Below are positions 34,425-43,838 of a DNA stretch of 64,000 nt, in pieces. Location of the stretch: assembly GCA_016795465.1 (NCBI GenBank), contig JAEUHK010000002.1, positions 1 through 64,000 on the forward strand. Reading direction: 5' to 3'. The translations under genes and the position numbers were made by a program. The notes beneath the pieces are model-generated. The model had not been told where the DNA came from. It saw only the letters and a list, made by a program, of their open reading frames with translations, and made no database searches. The DNA is from Verrucomicrobiaceae bacterium. Its GTDB lineage: Bacteria > Verrucomicrobiota > Verrucomicrobiia > Verrucomicrobiales > Verrucomicrobiaceae. Numbering within the stretch: the first letter of the stretch is position 1; every line of letters starts with the position of its first letter.

Positions 34425-37144
34425 CAGTTCCCGCTGCGCATGTAGGCGACGATATCGGCCACGTCCTGGGCGGTGAGGCCGAGTTGGAAGGCGCTGAGCA
34501 TCATGCTGCGGTCGAGCTTGCCACGCTTCTGCACGCGGCTCTTGGGCACGAACTGGTTCACGCCGCCCATGCTGCGCACGATCATGATATCGCCTTCGGT
34601 GAGAAGCATGCCGTGGATGGTGGAGCCGTCCTTTGTTTTGATCTCCTGACCGTCGTAGCCATGGGCGATGTCCTTGCTCGGCTCCAAAATGGCCTGTGTG
34701 ATGATCTCGGCAGGCTGACTGCGGCCCCAGCCATCGAGGTTCGGGCCGAATTCGACGCCCTGGCCATTGAACTGGTGGCACATGACACAGCGGGTGACGA
34801 GCTGGGCTCCGTTTTTGGCGTTGCCAGTGAGCTTGAGCACATCGGCGGCCTGATAGGTGCCTGCGATGGCGGGTGGCGTGACGATCTCGACGAGCTTGGC
34901 GCTTTCGGGATCGAAGATGCCTTCCTTCTTCAATTCCTCGGCGATGCCAAAGCTGCTCCAGTCATCGGTGCTGCGTTTGATGATCCACCACATGACTTCG
35001 GCATGGATCGGCGAGGCTTTGTCCTTGGCTAAAGCAAGCACGGCCTTCGCGGCGGTGGCATCTGGGATGAATGCGAGGGTGTCGAGGGCCAGCTTGCGTT
35101 GCTCTGGCGTCAGCTTGCCATCGGCGGCACGCTTTTGCAGATCCGCCACCGCGGCCACGGGATGCAGACGCCAGGTGAGATGGGCAAAACCTTCGCTCCA
35201 ATCGCCCTCAGGCTTCAGCTTGGCCCACACCTCGGCTTCCTTGCCCGTGCAACCGATGCCCCAGGCCTCCAGCAGCGAGCGATCACTGCCATCGATGTGA
35301 CGCGCCATGCGGGCGAGCAGCGGCGCAGACTGAGCCACTGGCACATCACGCAGCGCCACGGCCACCTCACGGCGGACCATGGGCGACTGGTCACCCGCCA
35401 TCACGTTAAGGATGTCCAGCACCTCGTCCGTGGCGGCACGAATGGCACGCAGGGCCACGAGACGCTTCGTGGCATCATCGCTCTCCAGCCAGCTCCGCGT
35501 GGCGATGATGCCTTTTTCGCTGAGTTGGGCCGCGAGCCATACCGCACGCGAGGCGATGTGAGGATTCGCATGGTCACGCAGGTGCAAAACCTTCGAAAGC
35601 ACCTTCTCGCCGGCTTCTTTGAGCTTCGTGAAGCCCACATGACGCACGTTGTTCACCGGCGATTGCAGCGCGGCGAGCTGGCCTTCCACAGTGTCGTAGT
35701 TGATCGCGGGGATCTGCGGCTTGAAGCCCTTCGGCGCGATGCGGTAAATCGTGCCGCTGCAGGTCTCATCGGTGTCCTGATGGCCGCCGGTGCGCTTATC
35801 ATACCAGTCGCTGATGTAGATGGCCCCATCGGCCCCCACGCAGACATCGGAAGGACGGAACAACGTCTGCCGGTCATCGGAGAGGTTGTTCGCTCCGCCG
35901 ACGAAATCGCTGCCTTTGAAGACCCCGCTGGTGTTCGTGGTGCAGAAGTTGAAGCGCTCGAGCTTGAAGCCCGCGCCATCGGGTTTCGGAAGGTAGCCGT
36001 AAACAACGTTGCGACCCGTTTCGCAGCTCAGCAGCAGGCCGTTCCACTTGTCGCCGAGGGCTCCATTTTCATAAAAGCACATGCCGGTGGGCGCACCGCC
36101 GCCATAGACATCGCCGGCGGGGATGATGCCGGGGTCTTCCTGACGCCACTCGGCCACGGGAATCGTCTGGCCGGGACGTTTGTCCGCACGCCACTGGCGT
36201 TTTCCATCGGCGGAGAAGAAGCCGAAGCTGCCGCCTTCGATGAGATGGCTCACGCGGCAGGCGGGCGGATCGTCGTTGTCGTTGAGGAACATGTCGCCAA
36301 AGCTCGTGCGCACGCCCTCGTAGCTGTTGCGGTAGTTGAAGCCGAGGATCTTCGCCTTGTGGCCGCTGGGATCGACGCTGGCAGTGAAGCCACCCACATA
36401 GACATGGCCGTCATCGCTCTTCTCGCCGGTGTAGGTATTGTTGAGGTAGGCGCCGCCGATGCGGAAGGTGTTGCCGCTCTTGTCGCTGAACTGGGCGCCG
36501 CAGTTGCCATTGCTGAAGTAAAGACGGCCATCGGGGCCGGCATACACGCTGTGCAGGCTGTGATCGTGCTGCGGCTGCTCGAAGCCGGAGAGGAAGATCT
36601 CACGCTTATCGACCGCGGGGTCGAATTTGAGGTCGCGGTTCACATCGGTGTATTTGATGATGTTCGGCGTGTTCGAGACAAAGATCACATTGTCGAACAC
36701 CGCGACACCGAGCGGGCATTCGAGCTCCTTCTCGCGGACGAAGACATGGCTGCTGTCGCACTTGCCATCGCCATCCGTGTCTTGCAGCACGCGGACGCAA
36801 TCGCCCTCGCGGCTGCGGCCGCTGTGACGGCGGTAATTGACCCCTTCGGTGATCCAAACACGGCCCGCGTGGTCGATGTCCATGTTGGCCGGATTGAAAA
36901 GCTGGGGCGAGGTGGCCCAAACGGTGATTTCGAGTCCTTCTGGCACTTGAAACATGGAAGGCTCCAGATGCTCCGGTTTGGCAGTCGCCGCATCAAAAGC
37001 CGGTTGGTTGTAATCGGGCGCGAAAGCAGGCTTGGCGACCTCAAACGGACCTTTTTCCTTTTTCGGTTTGTCAGGCTTGGCGGCGATGAGCACGAGAGGC
37101 GTGGCGACCGCGAGGGCAACGAGGAGGTTTTTTCGGTTCAGCAT
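34424..37144 (-). CDS. PVC-type heme-binding dehydrogenase (beta-propeller, HEAT, cytochrome c)
   Basis: A 906-aa exported protein. A signal peptide (MLNRKNLLVALAVATPLVLI) comes first. A large propeller of the membrane-bound dehydrogenase type follows (VPEGLEITVWATSPQLFNPA at about 68, VNYRRHSGRSREGDCVRVLQ, GPDGRLYFSNGNCG, and GAIYISDWYD at about 460). HEAT-like helical repeats run at about 500-740, and a C-terminal cytochrome c domain has the heme motif CVMCH near 795. Such proteins are abundant in Planctomycetes and Verrucomicrobia and probably oxidise sugars or alcohols in the periplasm; the substrate is unknown. The start at 37144 begins the signal peptide. It is divergent from the FHA gene. 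Confidence 0.92.
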   Translation of the reverse strand: MLNRKNLLVALAVATPLVLIAAKPDKPKKEKGPFEVAKPAFAPDYNQPAFDAATAKPEHLEPSMFQVPEGLEITVWATSPQLFNPANMDIDHAGRVWITEGVNYRRHSGRSREGDCVRVLQDTDGDGKCDSSHVFVREKELECPLGVAVFDNVIFVSNTPNIIKYTDVNRDLKFDPAVDKREIFLSGFEQPQHDHSLHSVYAGPDGRLYFSNGNCGAQFSDKSGNTFRIGGAYLNNTYTGEKSDDGHVYVGGFTASVDPSGHKAKILGFNYRNSYEGVRTSFGDMFLNDNDDPPACRVSHLIEGGSFGFFSADGKRQWRADKRPGQTIPVAEWRQEDPGIIPAGDVYGGGAPTGMCFYENGALGDKWNGLLLSCETGRNVVYGYLPKPDGAGFKLERFNFCTTNTSGVFKGSDFVGGANNLSDDRQTLFRPSDVCVGADGAIYISDWYDKRTGGHQDTDETCSGTIYRIAPKGFKPQIPAINYDTVEGQLAALQSPVNNVRHVGFTKLKEAGEKVLSKVLHLRDHANPHIASRAVWLAAQLSEKGIIATRSWLESDDATKRLVALRAIRAATDEVLDILNVMAGDQSPMVRREVAVALRDVPVAQSAPLLARMARHIDGSDRSLLEAWGIGCTGKEAEVWAKLKPEGDWSEGFAHLTWRLHPVAAVADLQKRAADGKLTPEQRKLALDTLAFIPDATAAKAVLALAKDKASPIHAEVMWWIIKRSTDDWSSFGIAEELKKEGIFDPESAKLVEIVTPPAIAGTYQAADVLKLTGNAKNGAQLVTRCVMCHQFNGQGVEFGPNLDGWGRSQPAEIITQAILEPSKDIAHGYDGQEIKTKDGSTIHGMLLTEGDIMIVRSMGGVNQFVPKSRVQKRGKLDRSMMLSAFQLGLTAQDVADIVAYMRSGN

Positions 37145-37291
37145 GGTTGGCGGGGCGGAAGGAACGCGAAGAGGCCGGACCTCTTGCGGCGCGGAGCATG
37201 CCGAGGGCACAAAAGGCGTGCAAGAAAGGACGTTGTCGAATTATTGGGGCCGCCGGTTGCGGCTGAGGAGGACCTTCCTTAGCGTACTCGG

Positions 37292-38197
37292 ATGTCACGC
37301 CGGCTGGTCTCTCTCACAGGTCATGAAATGCCCCTTTCGAAGGGGAAGCTTTGCGTGGGCACGGATCCGGCTGCGGAAGTCCCGGTGACGCCGGGCACAG
37401 GGCTGCAAGCGAGGCATTTTATCATCGACACCACGGGCGAGGTGGCCCGGCTGCATGCCTGTGAAGGCGGTGAGACCTGGCTGAACGGCCAACCGGTGCA
37501 GGAGGCAGAGCTGACGAGTGGTGATTTGATCTCGGCGGGCGCTTTGGAGGTGCGCTTTGTGAACGACGAGGCTCAAACCGGCGCGAGAAGCTTGCCAGAG
37601 AATCCCGTCGGCAGTGTGCCCACCCTGGCCCCGCCCAAGAAGGCTGCTTTCGAGGGGGCAGTCCTGATGGTCGGAGGGCTGGCGCTCTGCCTTGTGGCGA
37701 TGTGGGCGGCCTATGAAGGCCTTATGAGGCCCGTAAGGGAGCTGCGTCCAGAAGATGTGATCAATCGTGAGGCGCGGCTGATTTCCATCCAGCCGCACCC
37801 GGGCTGGTTGCAGGCTCATTTTGACGGCCTGCCCGGCTGCGCGGTGGAAATGCCGAAGGGGCTGTTTGCCCGTCTTTTTCATCAGTCATGGCCGTGCCGG
37901 GAGGAGCTATGCGGCAACCAAGGGTGGCCTGCAGTGGTGGGATTTGAGCGGTCCGTGCTTCAGGCGGCGGGTGATTCAAGGGGGGAGCCCCGGCGGATGC
38001 TGATCATCACCCTGGAGGTGAACGGGGAGTCTCAACGGACTTTGAGCCAGCACAATGCCATCCAACGTGATGCTGCGGGTATCCCCTGGCTGACGGTGCT
38101 GCCCCTGGGCATGCTGGGAGTGTTCATCGGCTCGGCAGGTCATGATAAATGGAAGGCCGCGCATTCCATGCGCCGTTACACCGCTCGGAGCGTGTGA
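37292..38197 (+). CDS. FHA-like domain protein with membrane segments
   Basis: A 301-aa protein. Residues about 10-90 have the strand pattern of a forkhead-associated domain (GTDPAAEVPV, LQARHFIID, WLNGQPVQEAEL, GDLISAGALEVRF), which binds phosphothreonine. The classic Arg/Ser/Asn set is only partly kept, so phosphopeptide binding is uncertain. One membrane helix is at about 122-143 and a second hydrophobic stretch near 265-282. The part between them is likely extracytoplasmic, with four Cys residues. Family assignment is moderate; partner kinases are not in the window. Confidence 0.65.
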   Translation: MSRRLVSLTGHEMPLSKGKLCVGTDPAAEVPVTPGTGLQARHFIIDTTGEVARLHACEGGETWLNGQPVQEAELTSGDLISAGALEVRFVNDEAQTGARSLPENPVGSVPTLAPPKKAAFEGAVLMVGGLALCLVAMWAAYEGLMRPVRELRPEDVINREARLISIQPHPGWLQAHFDGLPGCAVEMPKGLFARLFHQSWPCREELCGNQGWPAVVGFERSVLQAAGDSRGEPRRMLIITLEVNGESQRTLSQHNAIQRDAAGIPWLTVLPLGMLGVFIGSAGHDKWKAAHSMRRYTARSV

Positions 38198-38254
38198 GGC
38201 ACGCGATCTTGCCAGACGCGGCAAGAGCCCGCCCGCGAAGGCGTTTTGCTGCGG

Positions 38255-39094
38255 ATGTTGCGCCGTTCCTTTCTCCTCTCCGCCACCGCTTTCGTCGCGA
38301 ATCCTGCCCGTGCCGGTCAATTCACCGGGAAGATCCGCAAGTCGCTGAAATGGAGCATGGTCGAGAAGGCGGCGAAGGGCATGCCGCTCGTCGGGGCCTT
38401 CAAAAAGCTGCGTGAATGCGGTTTTGAAGGCGTGGAGCCCAGTTTGCTCGCACGGCATGTGACGCTCGAGAATGCCGCGGAGTGGGCTGCGGCGGCCAAG
38501 GAGGCCGGTTTGATCATCGACGGCACCGTGGGCGGACGGGCGGCGGGCCTCGAAGAAGGCCTTGAGATCACGAAAGCGCTGGGCGGTGACTCCATGCTAG
38601 TCGTTTTGGAGTATCCTCATGACAAACCGCTTCAGCAGACGTGGCGTGAGGCCGTGGCCCGCATGAAGGAAGCCGCTCCTGCGGCTGAAAAACGCGGCGT
38701 GTGCATGCTGATTGAGAACGTCTGGAACACCTTCACCATCAGCGCCTTTGACATGGCGCGGTTGATCGATGACATCGGCAGCCCGTGGGTTGGCGTGCAT
38801 CTCGATATCGGCAACCAGATGCGGTGGGGCGTGGCGGAGCATTGGGTGGAGGTGCTGGGCAAGCGGACCGGCAAGCTCGATGTGAAGGAATACGACCTCG
38901 ACAAGGCGATGGCTGAGGGCATGCGGAAGGGGTTCGACAAGCCCCTCGGTGAAGGCAGCATCAACTGGCCCGCCGTGCGTGCCGGACTGGCGGCGATCAA
39001 CTATAACGGCTGGGCCGCGGCTGAGGTGAAGGCCGGTGATTGGGACTACCTCACTGACGTGGCAAAACGGATGGACCAGGTGCTGGACCTGTAG
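38255..39094 (+). CDS. Tat-exported sugar phosphate isomerase/epimerase-like TIM barrel
   Basis: A 279-aa protein of the xylose isomerase-like/AP endonuclease 2 family. The N-terminus MLRRSFLLSATAFVANPARA is a twin-arginine signal. The barrel shows GFEGVEPSLL, then IENVWNTF and VGVHLDIGNQ, with the Glu, Asp and His residues that bind a divalent metal, and LGEGSINWPAVRAGL near the end. Exported members are common in Planctomycetes and Verrucomicrobia, usually in sugar breakdown. The ATG at 38255 is chosen over an in-frame TTG at 38246. Confidence 0.87.
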   Translation: MLRRSFLLSATAFVANPARAGQFTGKIRKSLKWSMVEKAAKGMPLVGAFKKLRECGFEGVEPSLLARHVTLENAAEWAAAAKEAGLIIDGTVGGRAAGLEEGLEITKALGGDSMLVVLEYPHDKPLQQTWREAVARMKEAAPAAEKRGVCMLIENVWNTFTISAFDMARLIDDIGSPWVGVHLDIGNQMRWGVAEHWVEVLGKRTGKLDVKEYDLDKAMAEGMRKGFDKPLGEGSINWPAVRAGLAAINYNGWAAAEVKAGDWDYLTDVAKRMDQVLDL

Positions 39095-39098
39095 CGCC

Positions 39099-40427
39099 TT
39101 ATTTCGCAGGCTCGCGGCGGGCGGCGTCGATGTCCTTTCGGCGGAAGCCCTGCACGCGGCCATTGCCACGGAAGAGATAGACCTTCTTCACGTCCTCGAG
39201 CTTCATGATGGTCCAAGGTGAGAGGATGTTGCGGCCGTTTTTGGTGAAGACGATGTCGTCCGCGAGATGAACGCAGGAGTGGAAGGCATCGCCAGACTGG
39301 TTGTCGAGGAAGAACAGGATGTCGCCGAATTGATAAGGCGGCTCCACCGGCACGAAGTTTTCGAGAACCTGGCTGGTGGCCAAGCGTGAATCGAGCACAT
39401 ACTGGTGGGCGTCGAAGTTGTAGAAGTTCAGGGAAGTCCAGTGGCAGTCCGGCAGCAGGCCGTTTTTGGCCATGTCTAGGCCAGGATAGCTGTAGAGCAG
39501 CTTACGCGCCTGGGCTGGGAGGATGTGGGAGAGTCCCAGGTCGTGAAGGGTGCCGGAATCCGCGATGGAGCGGATCAGCGGCTCGATGTCCTTCCGGCGG
39601 ATGGCCACGCCAAACGACCAGTAAGAAACAAGTTCTTGGATATTGGAGTTCTCATCGATTTTCAAACGGACCATCAGGGCACGGGTGCGGGTGCAGGCCT
39701 TGAAGATGGCGCGGGCCTCGGAATCCGCCTGGGCGTAGTTGAGGAGCACCGGGATGTCGCTGAAGGCGATGGTCTCGCCGCGCATGTAGCTGAGCTGCTC
39801 GATCTTGTCGATCAGCTCCTTGCGCAGCTTGCTCGTGCGATACCACTCCTGCACCGATGTGCCGGTGATCAGCACGGGGTCCATGCAATACTCATTGGCC
39901 GGCAGCTTGCCGAGTTCTGCATAAATATGTGCACGAGTCTTGGCGGGCAGTTGCTCCACGAGTTGCACGCTGGGCAGCACATGCAGCAGGTCTCCCTCCA
40001 CCACTTGGGCCGCCGGTAGCATGAGCGTGGCGATTTGTTCTTGTGTCAGGCCGGCCTCAGAGAAAAAAGCGTCCAGTTTGGGTTTGAATGAAAGCGGGAA
40101 AGACCAGCGTGGCTGGGTGCTGGGCAAGGCAAAGTTTTCGATCAACGAAGCCGGGGCCTCCAAGTAAATGTAGTCACCGACAATGGTCCCCCACGGGCCG
40201 GGAGATGATTGATAGCCGGTTGTCCCCGCAGCCGGCTTTTCGGCAGCAGGTGACGCCGCAGCGGCGATCATGAGATTCGGCGCGGGAAGGGATTGCGGGA
40301 TGCCACCACCGGTGAGCAAGGTGTTGATGTCCGTGGCGTTCTGGGCTGACAAATTTGCGAAACCAATAAACGAGACAAGGCTAACGCAGGAGGTGCGAAG
40401 AAACGTTGAGCAGGAAGATGGGGACAT
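39099..40427 (-). CDS. exported protein with an NlpC/P60-like C-terminal region
   Basis: A 442-aa protein. The ATG at 40427 (MSPSSCSTFLRTSCVSLVSF) starts a signal peptide ending near residue 28. The N-terminal two thirds are of unknown fold, mostly helical. The C-terminal part (QFGDILFFLDNQSGDAFHSC, then DDIVFTKNGRNILSPWTIMK) has the pattern of papain-like NlpC/P60 or DUF1460-type domains, where an aspartate-led strand and a following histidine region form the site; the catalytic Cys cannot be placed. A cell-wall or amide hydrolase is possible. It converges with the TIM-barrel gene, with a four-base gap. Confidence 0.65.
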   Translation of the reverse strand: MSPSSCSTFLRTSCVSLVSFIGFANLSAQNATDINTLLTGGGIPQSLPAPNLMIAAAASPAAEKPAAGTTGYQSSPGPWGTIVGDYIYLEAPASLIENFALPSTQPRWSFPLSFKPKLDAFFSEAGLTQEQIATLMLPAAQVVEGDLLHVLPSVQLVEQLPAKTRAHIYAELGKLPANEYCMDPVLITGTSVQEWYRTSKLRKELIDKIEQLSYMRGETIAFSDIPVLLNYAQADSEARAIFKACTRTRALMVRLKIDENSNIQELVSYWSFGVAIRRKDIEPLIRSIADSGTLHDLGLSHILPAQARKLLYSYPGLDMAKNGLLPDCHWTSLNFYNFDAHQYVLDSRLATSQVLENFVPVEPPYQFGDILFFLDNQSGDAFHSCVHLADDIVFTKNGRNILSPWTIMKLEDVKKVYLFRGNGRVQGFRRKDIDAARREPAK

Positions 40428-40696
40428 GTTTGGGCTTGGAGGGGGCACTCCGGACGAAACGCTGGGCTGGTTTTTTTGTGGCGGAATACACCACACGGGT
40501 ATGCGTAGCTGGAATACGTCCGTCTGCATTCACATTTTCATCATTTTCATTCCAAGTGGAGATGCTGGTGAGGCCGTTTGGCTTTTTTGGGTGCCCCGGC
40601 CTCGGCAAGACCTAGATGTCACACCGACGGCGATGGTCAGGAGAAGCAAGGCGGCGAATTTCAGGGCACGGCTCGAAAACATGGTGGAGACAGCCT

Positions 40697-41665
40697 TCAG
40701 CGAAGAGGTCGGGTCCCGTCACGCTGCTGGATGGCGGCGCTTGCCCGTTCCAATAGGCGCTTTTCGTCCTCGGTGAGGCTGGCCATGCCACCCGTGAGGA
40801 TCTTGTCGAGCACATCGTTCACCTCGCCCTCTAGGTCTGGCTCACCGGCGGCGGGCGCTGGCCTGGCCACGGGAGGGATCACGGGCTGTTCGAAGTCCAT
40901 GTCCACGCGGGAACGTGCCACCGCCCGTGCGGTCGCACGGCGGCGCTGCGGTTCGGGCTGCCATTGGCTGGCGTAAGTCATCGGCCGGCCGCCATAACCG
41001 AGCGCTCGGGCATAAAACCAGCCCACGAAGGCGCCGCCGAGATGCGCGAAGTAGGCAATTTTGAGTCCCTCGGGCATCCAGTTTGGGAAAAGCAGCCCGC
41101 CGATGGCAAAAACGCTCTGCATGACCACGAGAGCCTTCGCCAGCGTCCACAGGCGCATCGGCACCGGAATGATGAAATAGATGAAGACGGTGATCTGTTC
41201 ATCCGGCAGCAGCACCGCTAGCGCCAGCAGAAGGCCGAAAGCCGACGCGGAGGCACCCACGAGCGGCGTGGTCGTATCGCCATGCACAAAGCCATTCACC
41301 AGCATCTCCAGCGCCGCGCCAACGATGCCGCTGAGGAAGAAAATCTGCAAAAAGTGCCTTCCGCCGAAGAGATTCTGCACCTGCCGGCCCACGAACCACA
41401 GCATCAGCCCGTTCAGCAGGAAGTGGCCCGCGCTGCCGTGGACGAACATGTAGGTCACCAGCGTCCAAAACTGCCCCGCGGCCAGCCGTTGCAGGCTCAC
41501 GCCGCCTTCCAGGATCACCGGGTAGAGCGTGTCTGAGGTGAACTGCACCAAAAAGACCGCGGTGATCGCGATCATGACCCACGCGTAAGCCGAAAGCCCC
41601 TTCACCCGGCCGATGAGAGGGCGGCGGGGAGCATCACGCATGTAGTCGCGGTCAGACACAGACAT
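40697..41665 (-). CDS. rhomboid family intramembrane serine protease
   Basis: A 322-aa membrane protease that cleaves membrane helices of other proteins. Six helices lie between about residues 28 and 225. The catalytic serine is Ser139 in GASAS and the histidine is His208 in AHLGGAF; HGSAGHFLLNGLML near 76-89 carries the family's conserved His/Asn pair. The C-terminal 90 residues are cytosolic, proline- and arginine-rich, ending in a helical TEDEKRLLERASAAI motif seen in many verrucomicrobial and bacteroidetal rhomboids. The start at 41665 avoids 33 implausible upstream residues. It is divergent from mgtE. Confidence 0.93.
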   Translation of the reverse strand: MSVSDRDYMRDAPRRPLIGRVKGLSAYAWVMIAITAVFLVQFTSDTLYPVILEGGVSLQRLAAGQFWTLVTYMFVHGSAGHFLLNGLMLWFVGRQVQNLFGGRHFLQIFFLSGIVGAALEMLVNGFVHGDTTTPLVGASASAFGLLLALAVLLPDEQITVFIYFIIPVPMRLWTLAKALVVMQSVFAIGGLLFPNWMPEGLKIAYFAHLGGAFVGWFYARALGYGGRPMTYASQWQPEPQRRRATARAVARSRVDMDFEQPVIPPVARPAPAAGEPDLEGEVNDVLDKILTGGMASLTEDEKRLLERASAAIQQRDGTRPLR

Positions 41666-41763
41666 GCCGGAACTCTGCGATGGTCCGATGAAAGGCGCGA
41701 GGTTTTTTTGCGCCGAACTCTGGCAAAGCGGCTGCTTGGCGCTAAGCATCCCTTTCCGCCTCA

Positions 41764-42960
41764 ATGACCACGCCGTCCAGCCTCCTCGAACAAGTCCGCC
41801 AGAGTGCTCCGCATGATGCTGCGCATGCCCTCGAGGCCGCGCCGGAGGCGGAGGCCGCGCTCGTTTTGCAGGATTTGAACCCGATGGTCGCCCAGCAGGT
41901 GCTGCATCAGATGAGCGATGAGCGCCGCTGCGCCATCCTCGCCGCCGCTCCCATCGAGAAAGCCCGCCAGTGGATGCAAAACACCGGCTATCCCGAGGAC
42001 AGCGTCGGCTGGCTCATGGAGCCGCCCGTGGCCGTCTTCCGCCCTTCGATGACCGTTCGTGAGACCATCGAGGCACTGCGCAAGCTCACCAAAAAAGCCT
42101 TCATCACCTACGGCTACGTCACCGACGAGTCGAACAAGCTCCTCGGCGTGCTCGTCATGCGTGATCTGATGCTCGGCGAGCCCGGCCAGACGCTCTCGCA
42201 GGTCATGTATCCGAATGTTTTTGCCCTCTCGCCCGAGAAGCCGCTCACCGATGCGATGAAGGAGGCCGTGAACCGCCATTACCCGGTCTATCCCGTCTGC
42301 GATGCGGAGGGCCGCCTGCTCGGACTCGTTCGCGGCCAGACCTTGTTTGAGGCCCGTGCCATCGAAATCAGCGCCCAGGCCGGTAGCATGGTGGGTGTCG
42401 AAAAAGAGGAGCGCCTCACCACACCGGTCTCCCGCAGCCTTCGCTTCCGCCACCCGTGGTTGCAGATCAATCTCGCCACCTGCTTCGTCGCCGCTGCGGT
42501 CGTGGCCGCGTTTCAGCACACGCTGGATCGCGTGGTCATCCTCGCGGCCTTTTTGCCCGTGCTGTCCGGTCAATCGGGCAACACCGGCTGCCAGGCGCTC
42601 GCCGTCACGCTGCGTGGTGTCACGCTCGGCGATCTCAAGCCGGGCGATGAACGTTCGCTCGTCTTCAAGGAAGGCATGCTCGGCCTGCTCAATGGCATGC
42701 TGGTGGGCGTCACGGCCGCGTTGGGCATGTTTGGCTATGCCTGGATCGTGGGAAATCCGCATGGCCTGTCGCTCGCGCTCGTAGTGTGGCTTTCGATGGT
42801 CGTGAGCTGCATCGTCAGCGGAGTCTCGGGCGCTTTGATCCCGCTGCTGCTGCGGAAGCTCGGCCTCGATCCTGCCACGGCCTCCAGCATCTTCCTCACC
42901 ACCGCCACGGATGTCGTCAGCATGGGCGTCTTCCTTAGTCTCGCCTCGGTGCTCGTATGA
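41764..42960 (+). CDS. mgtE: magnesium transporter MgtE-type, with CBS domains
   Basis: A 398-aa magnesium channel. A shortened N-terminal MgtE domain (residues 1-75) precedes two CBS domains (about 85-210; MTVRETIEALRKLTKKAFIT, VMYPNVFALSPEKPLTDAMK) that sense magnesium. Five membrane helices follow from about 228, with the pore signature PVLSGQSGNTGCQALAV near 258. It is slightly shorter than typical (about 450 aa) because of the trimmed N-domain. The stop overlaps the start of the next gene by four bases. Confidence 0.92.
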   Translation: MTTPSSLLEQVRQSAPHDAAHALEAAPEAEAALVLQDLNPMVAQQVLHQMSDERRCAILAAAPIEKARQWMQNTGYPEDSVGWLMEPPVAVFRPSMTVRETIEALRKLTKKAFITYGYVTDESNKLLGVLVMRDLMLGEPGQTLSQVMYPNVFALSPEKPLTDAMKEAVNRHYPVYPVCDAEGRLLGLVRGQTLFEARAIEISAQAGSMVGVEKEERLTTPVSRSLRFRHPWLQINLATCFVAAAVVAAFQHTLDRVVILAAFLPVLSGQSGNTGCQALAVTLRGVTLGDLKPGDERSLVFKEGMLGLLNGMLVGVTAALGMFGYAWIVGNPHGLSLALVVWLSMVVSCIVSGVSGALIPLLLRKLGLDPATASSIFLTTATDVVSMGVFLSLASVLV

Positions 42961-43835
42961 TCGAATGGAGCCGCGAGGAGTGGAAAGCACGCCAGGCTGC
43001 GCATCTCGGGCGTGTGCAGGCCCTGGCGGATCGTTTCGCGCAGCGCCGCAGCCATGGCACGAAGCACCCGGTCGAGGATTTCCTCTTCACCTACTACAAC
43101 CTCTCGCCTGCGAAGCTCAAAGAATGGGTGCCACCGCTCGGCACGGCCATCGAGGTCACCGCGGATGATTTGCTCGAATGCCCGTGGCTGGCCTCCGAGC
43201 GCTTCATTCGCTCCAACGGGCTCGTTTGGCTCGATGCGGCTCGTTTGGGCGATCACACCAAACAACTCGCGAAATGGATCAAAGAGCTCTGCGAGCGTGT
43301 TTTGGACCGTCCGGCACGCTTTCGATGCTTTGGTCTGCATGAATGGGCCATGGTCTATCAACAGCCTGCGGAGGAAATCCGCCATCAAGGCTATGAATTG
43401 CGCCTTCCGCCCGATGAAGTTGCACGCTTCGTGGACTCGCAGGCCGTTTGCTGCACGCACTACGATGCCTTCCGCTTCTTCACGCCCGCGGCGAGGCCTT
43501 TGAATGCCTTTGACCCGACCCTCGAGACGCGGCTGGAGATGGAGCAAGGTGGCTGCCTGCATACCAACATGGACCTCTACAAATGGTCCGCCAAGCTGCT
43601 TCCCTGGTGCGGCTCCGATCTCGTGGGCGAAAGTTTTGCCAATGCCTGGGACGCACGCCAGCTCGACATGCGTGCGAGTCCGTATGAACTGCGTTCGCTC
43701 GGCTACGAGCCCGTTTTCATCGAAACCGCCGAAGGCCGCGCCGAATACGAAACACTCCAAAAAGCCATCGCCACCGCCGCGGAGCCGCTGCGTCGCCAAT
43801 TGCACGCCGCGGCCACCGCCGTCACGCAGGCTTGA
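42957..43835 (+). CDS. conserved protein often labelled 3-methyladenine DNA glycosylase
   Basis: A 292-aa protein conserved mainly in Actinobacteria and a few other phyla. Diagnostic stretches are HPVEDFLFTYYNLSPAKLKE, CFGLHEWAMVY, HYDAFRFFTPAARPLNA, GCLHTNMDLYKWSAKLLPW and LDMRASPYELRSLGYEPV. Databases often call it 3-methyladenine DNA glycosylase, but I see no helix-hairpin-helix or AAG fold, and I treat the function as unknown. The many conserved His, Glu and Cys residues suggest a metal-dependent enzyme. Its ATG overlaps the mgtE stop (ATGA), so it is coupled to the magnesium transporter. Confidence 0.78.
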   Translation: MIEWSREEWKARQAAHLGRVQALADRFAQRRSHGTKHPVEDFLFTYYNLSPAKLKEWVPPLGTAIEVTADDLLECPWLASERFIRSNGLVWLDAARLGDHTKQLAKWIKELCERVLDRPARFRCFGLHEWAMVYQQPAEEIRHQGYELRLPPDEVARFVDSQAVCCTHYDAFRFFTPAARPLNAFDPTLETRLEMEQGGCLHTNMDLYKWSAKLLPWCGSDLVGESFANAWDARQLDMRASPYELRSLGYEPVFIETAEGRAEYETLQKAIATAAEPLRRQLHAAATAVTQA

Positions 43836-43838
43836 GCC

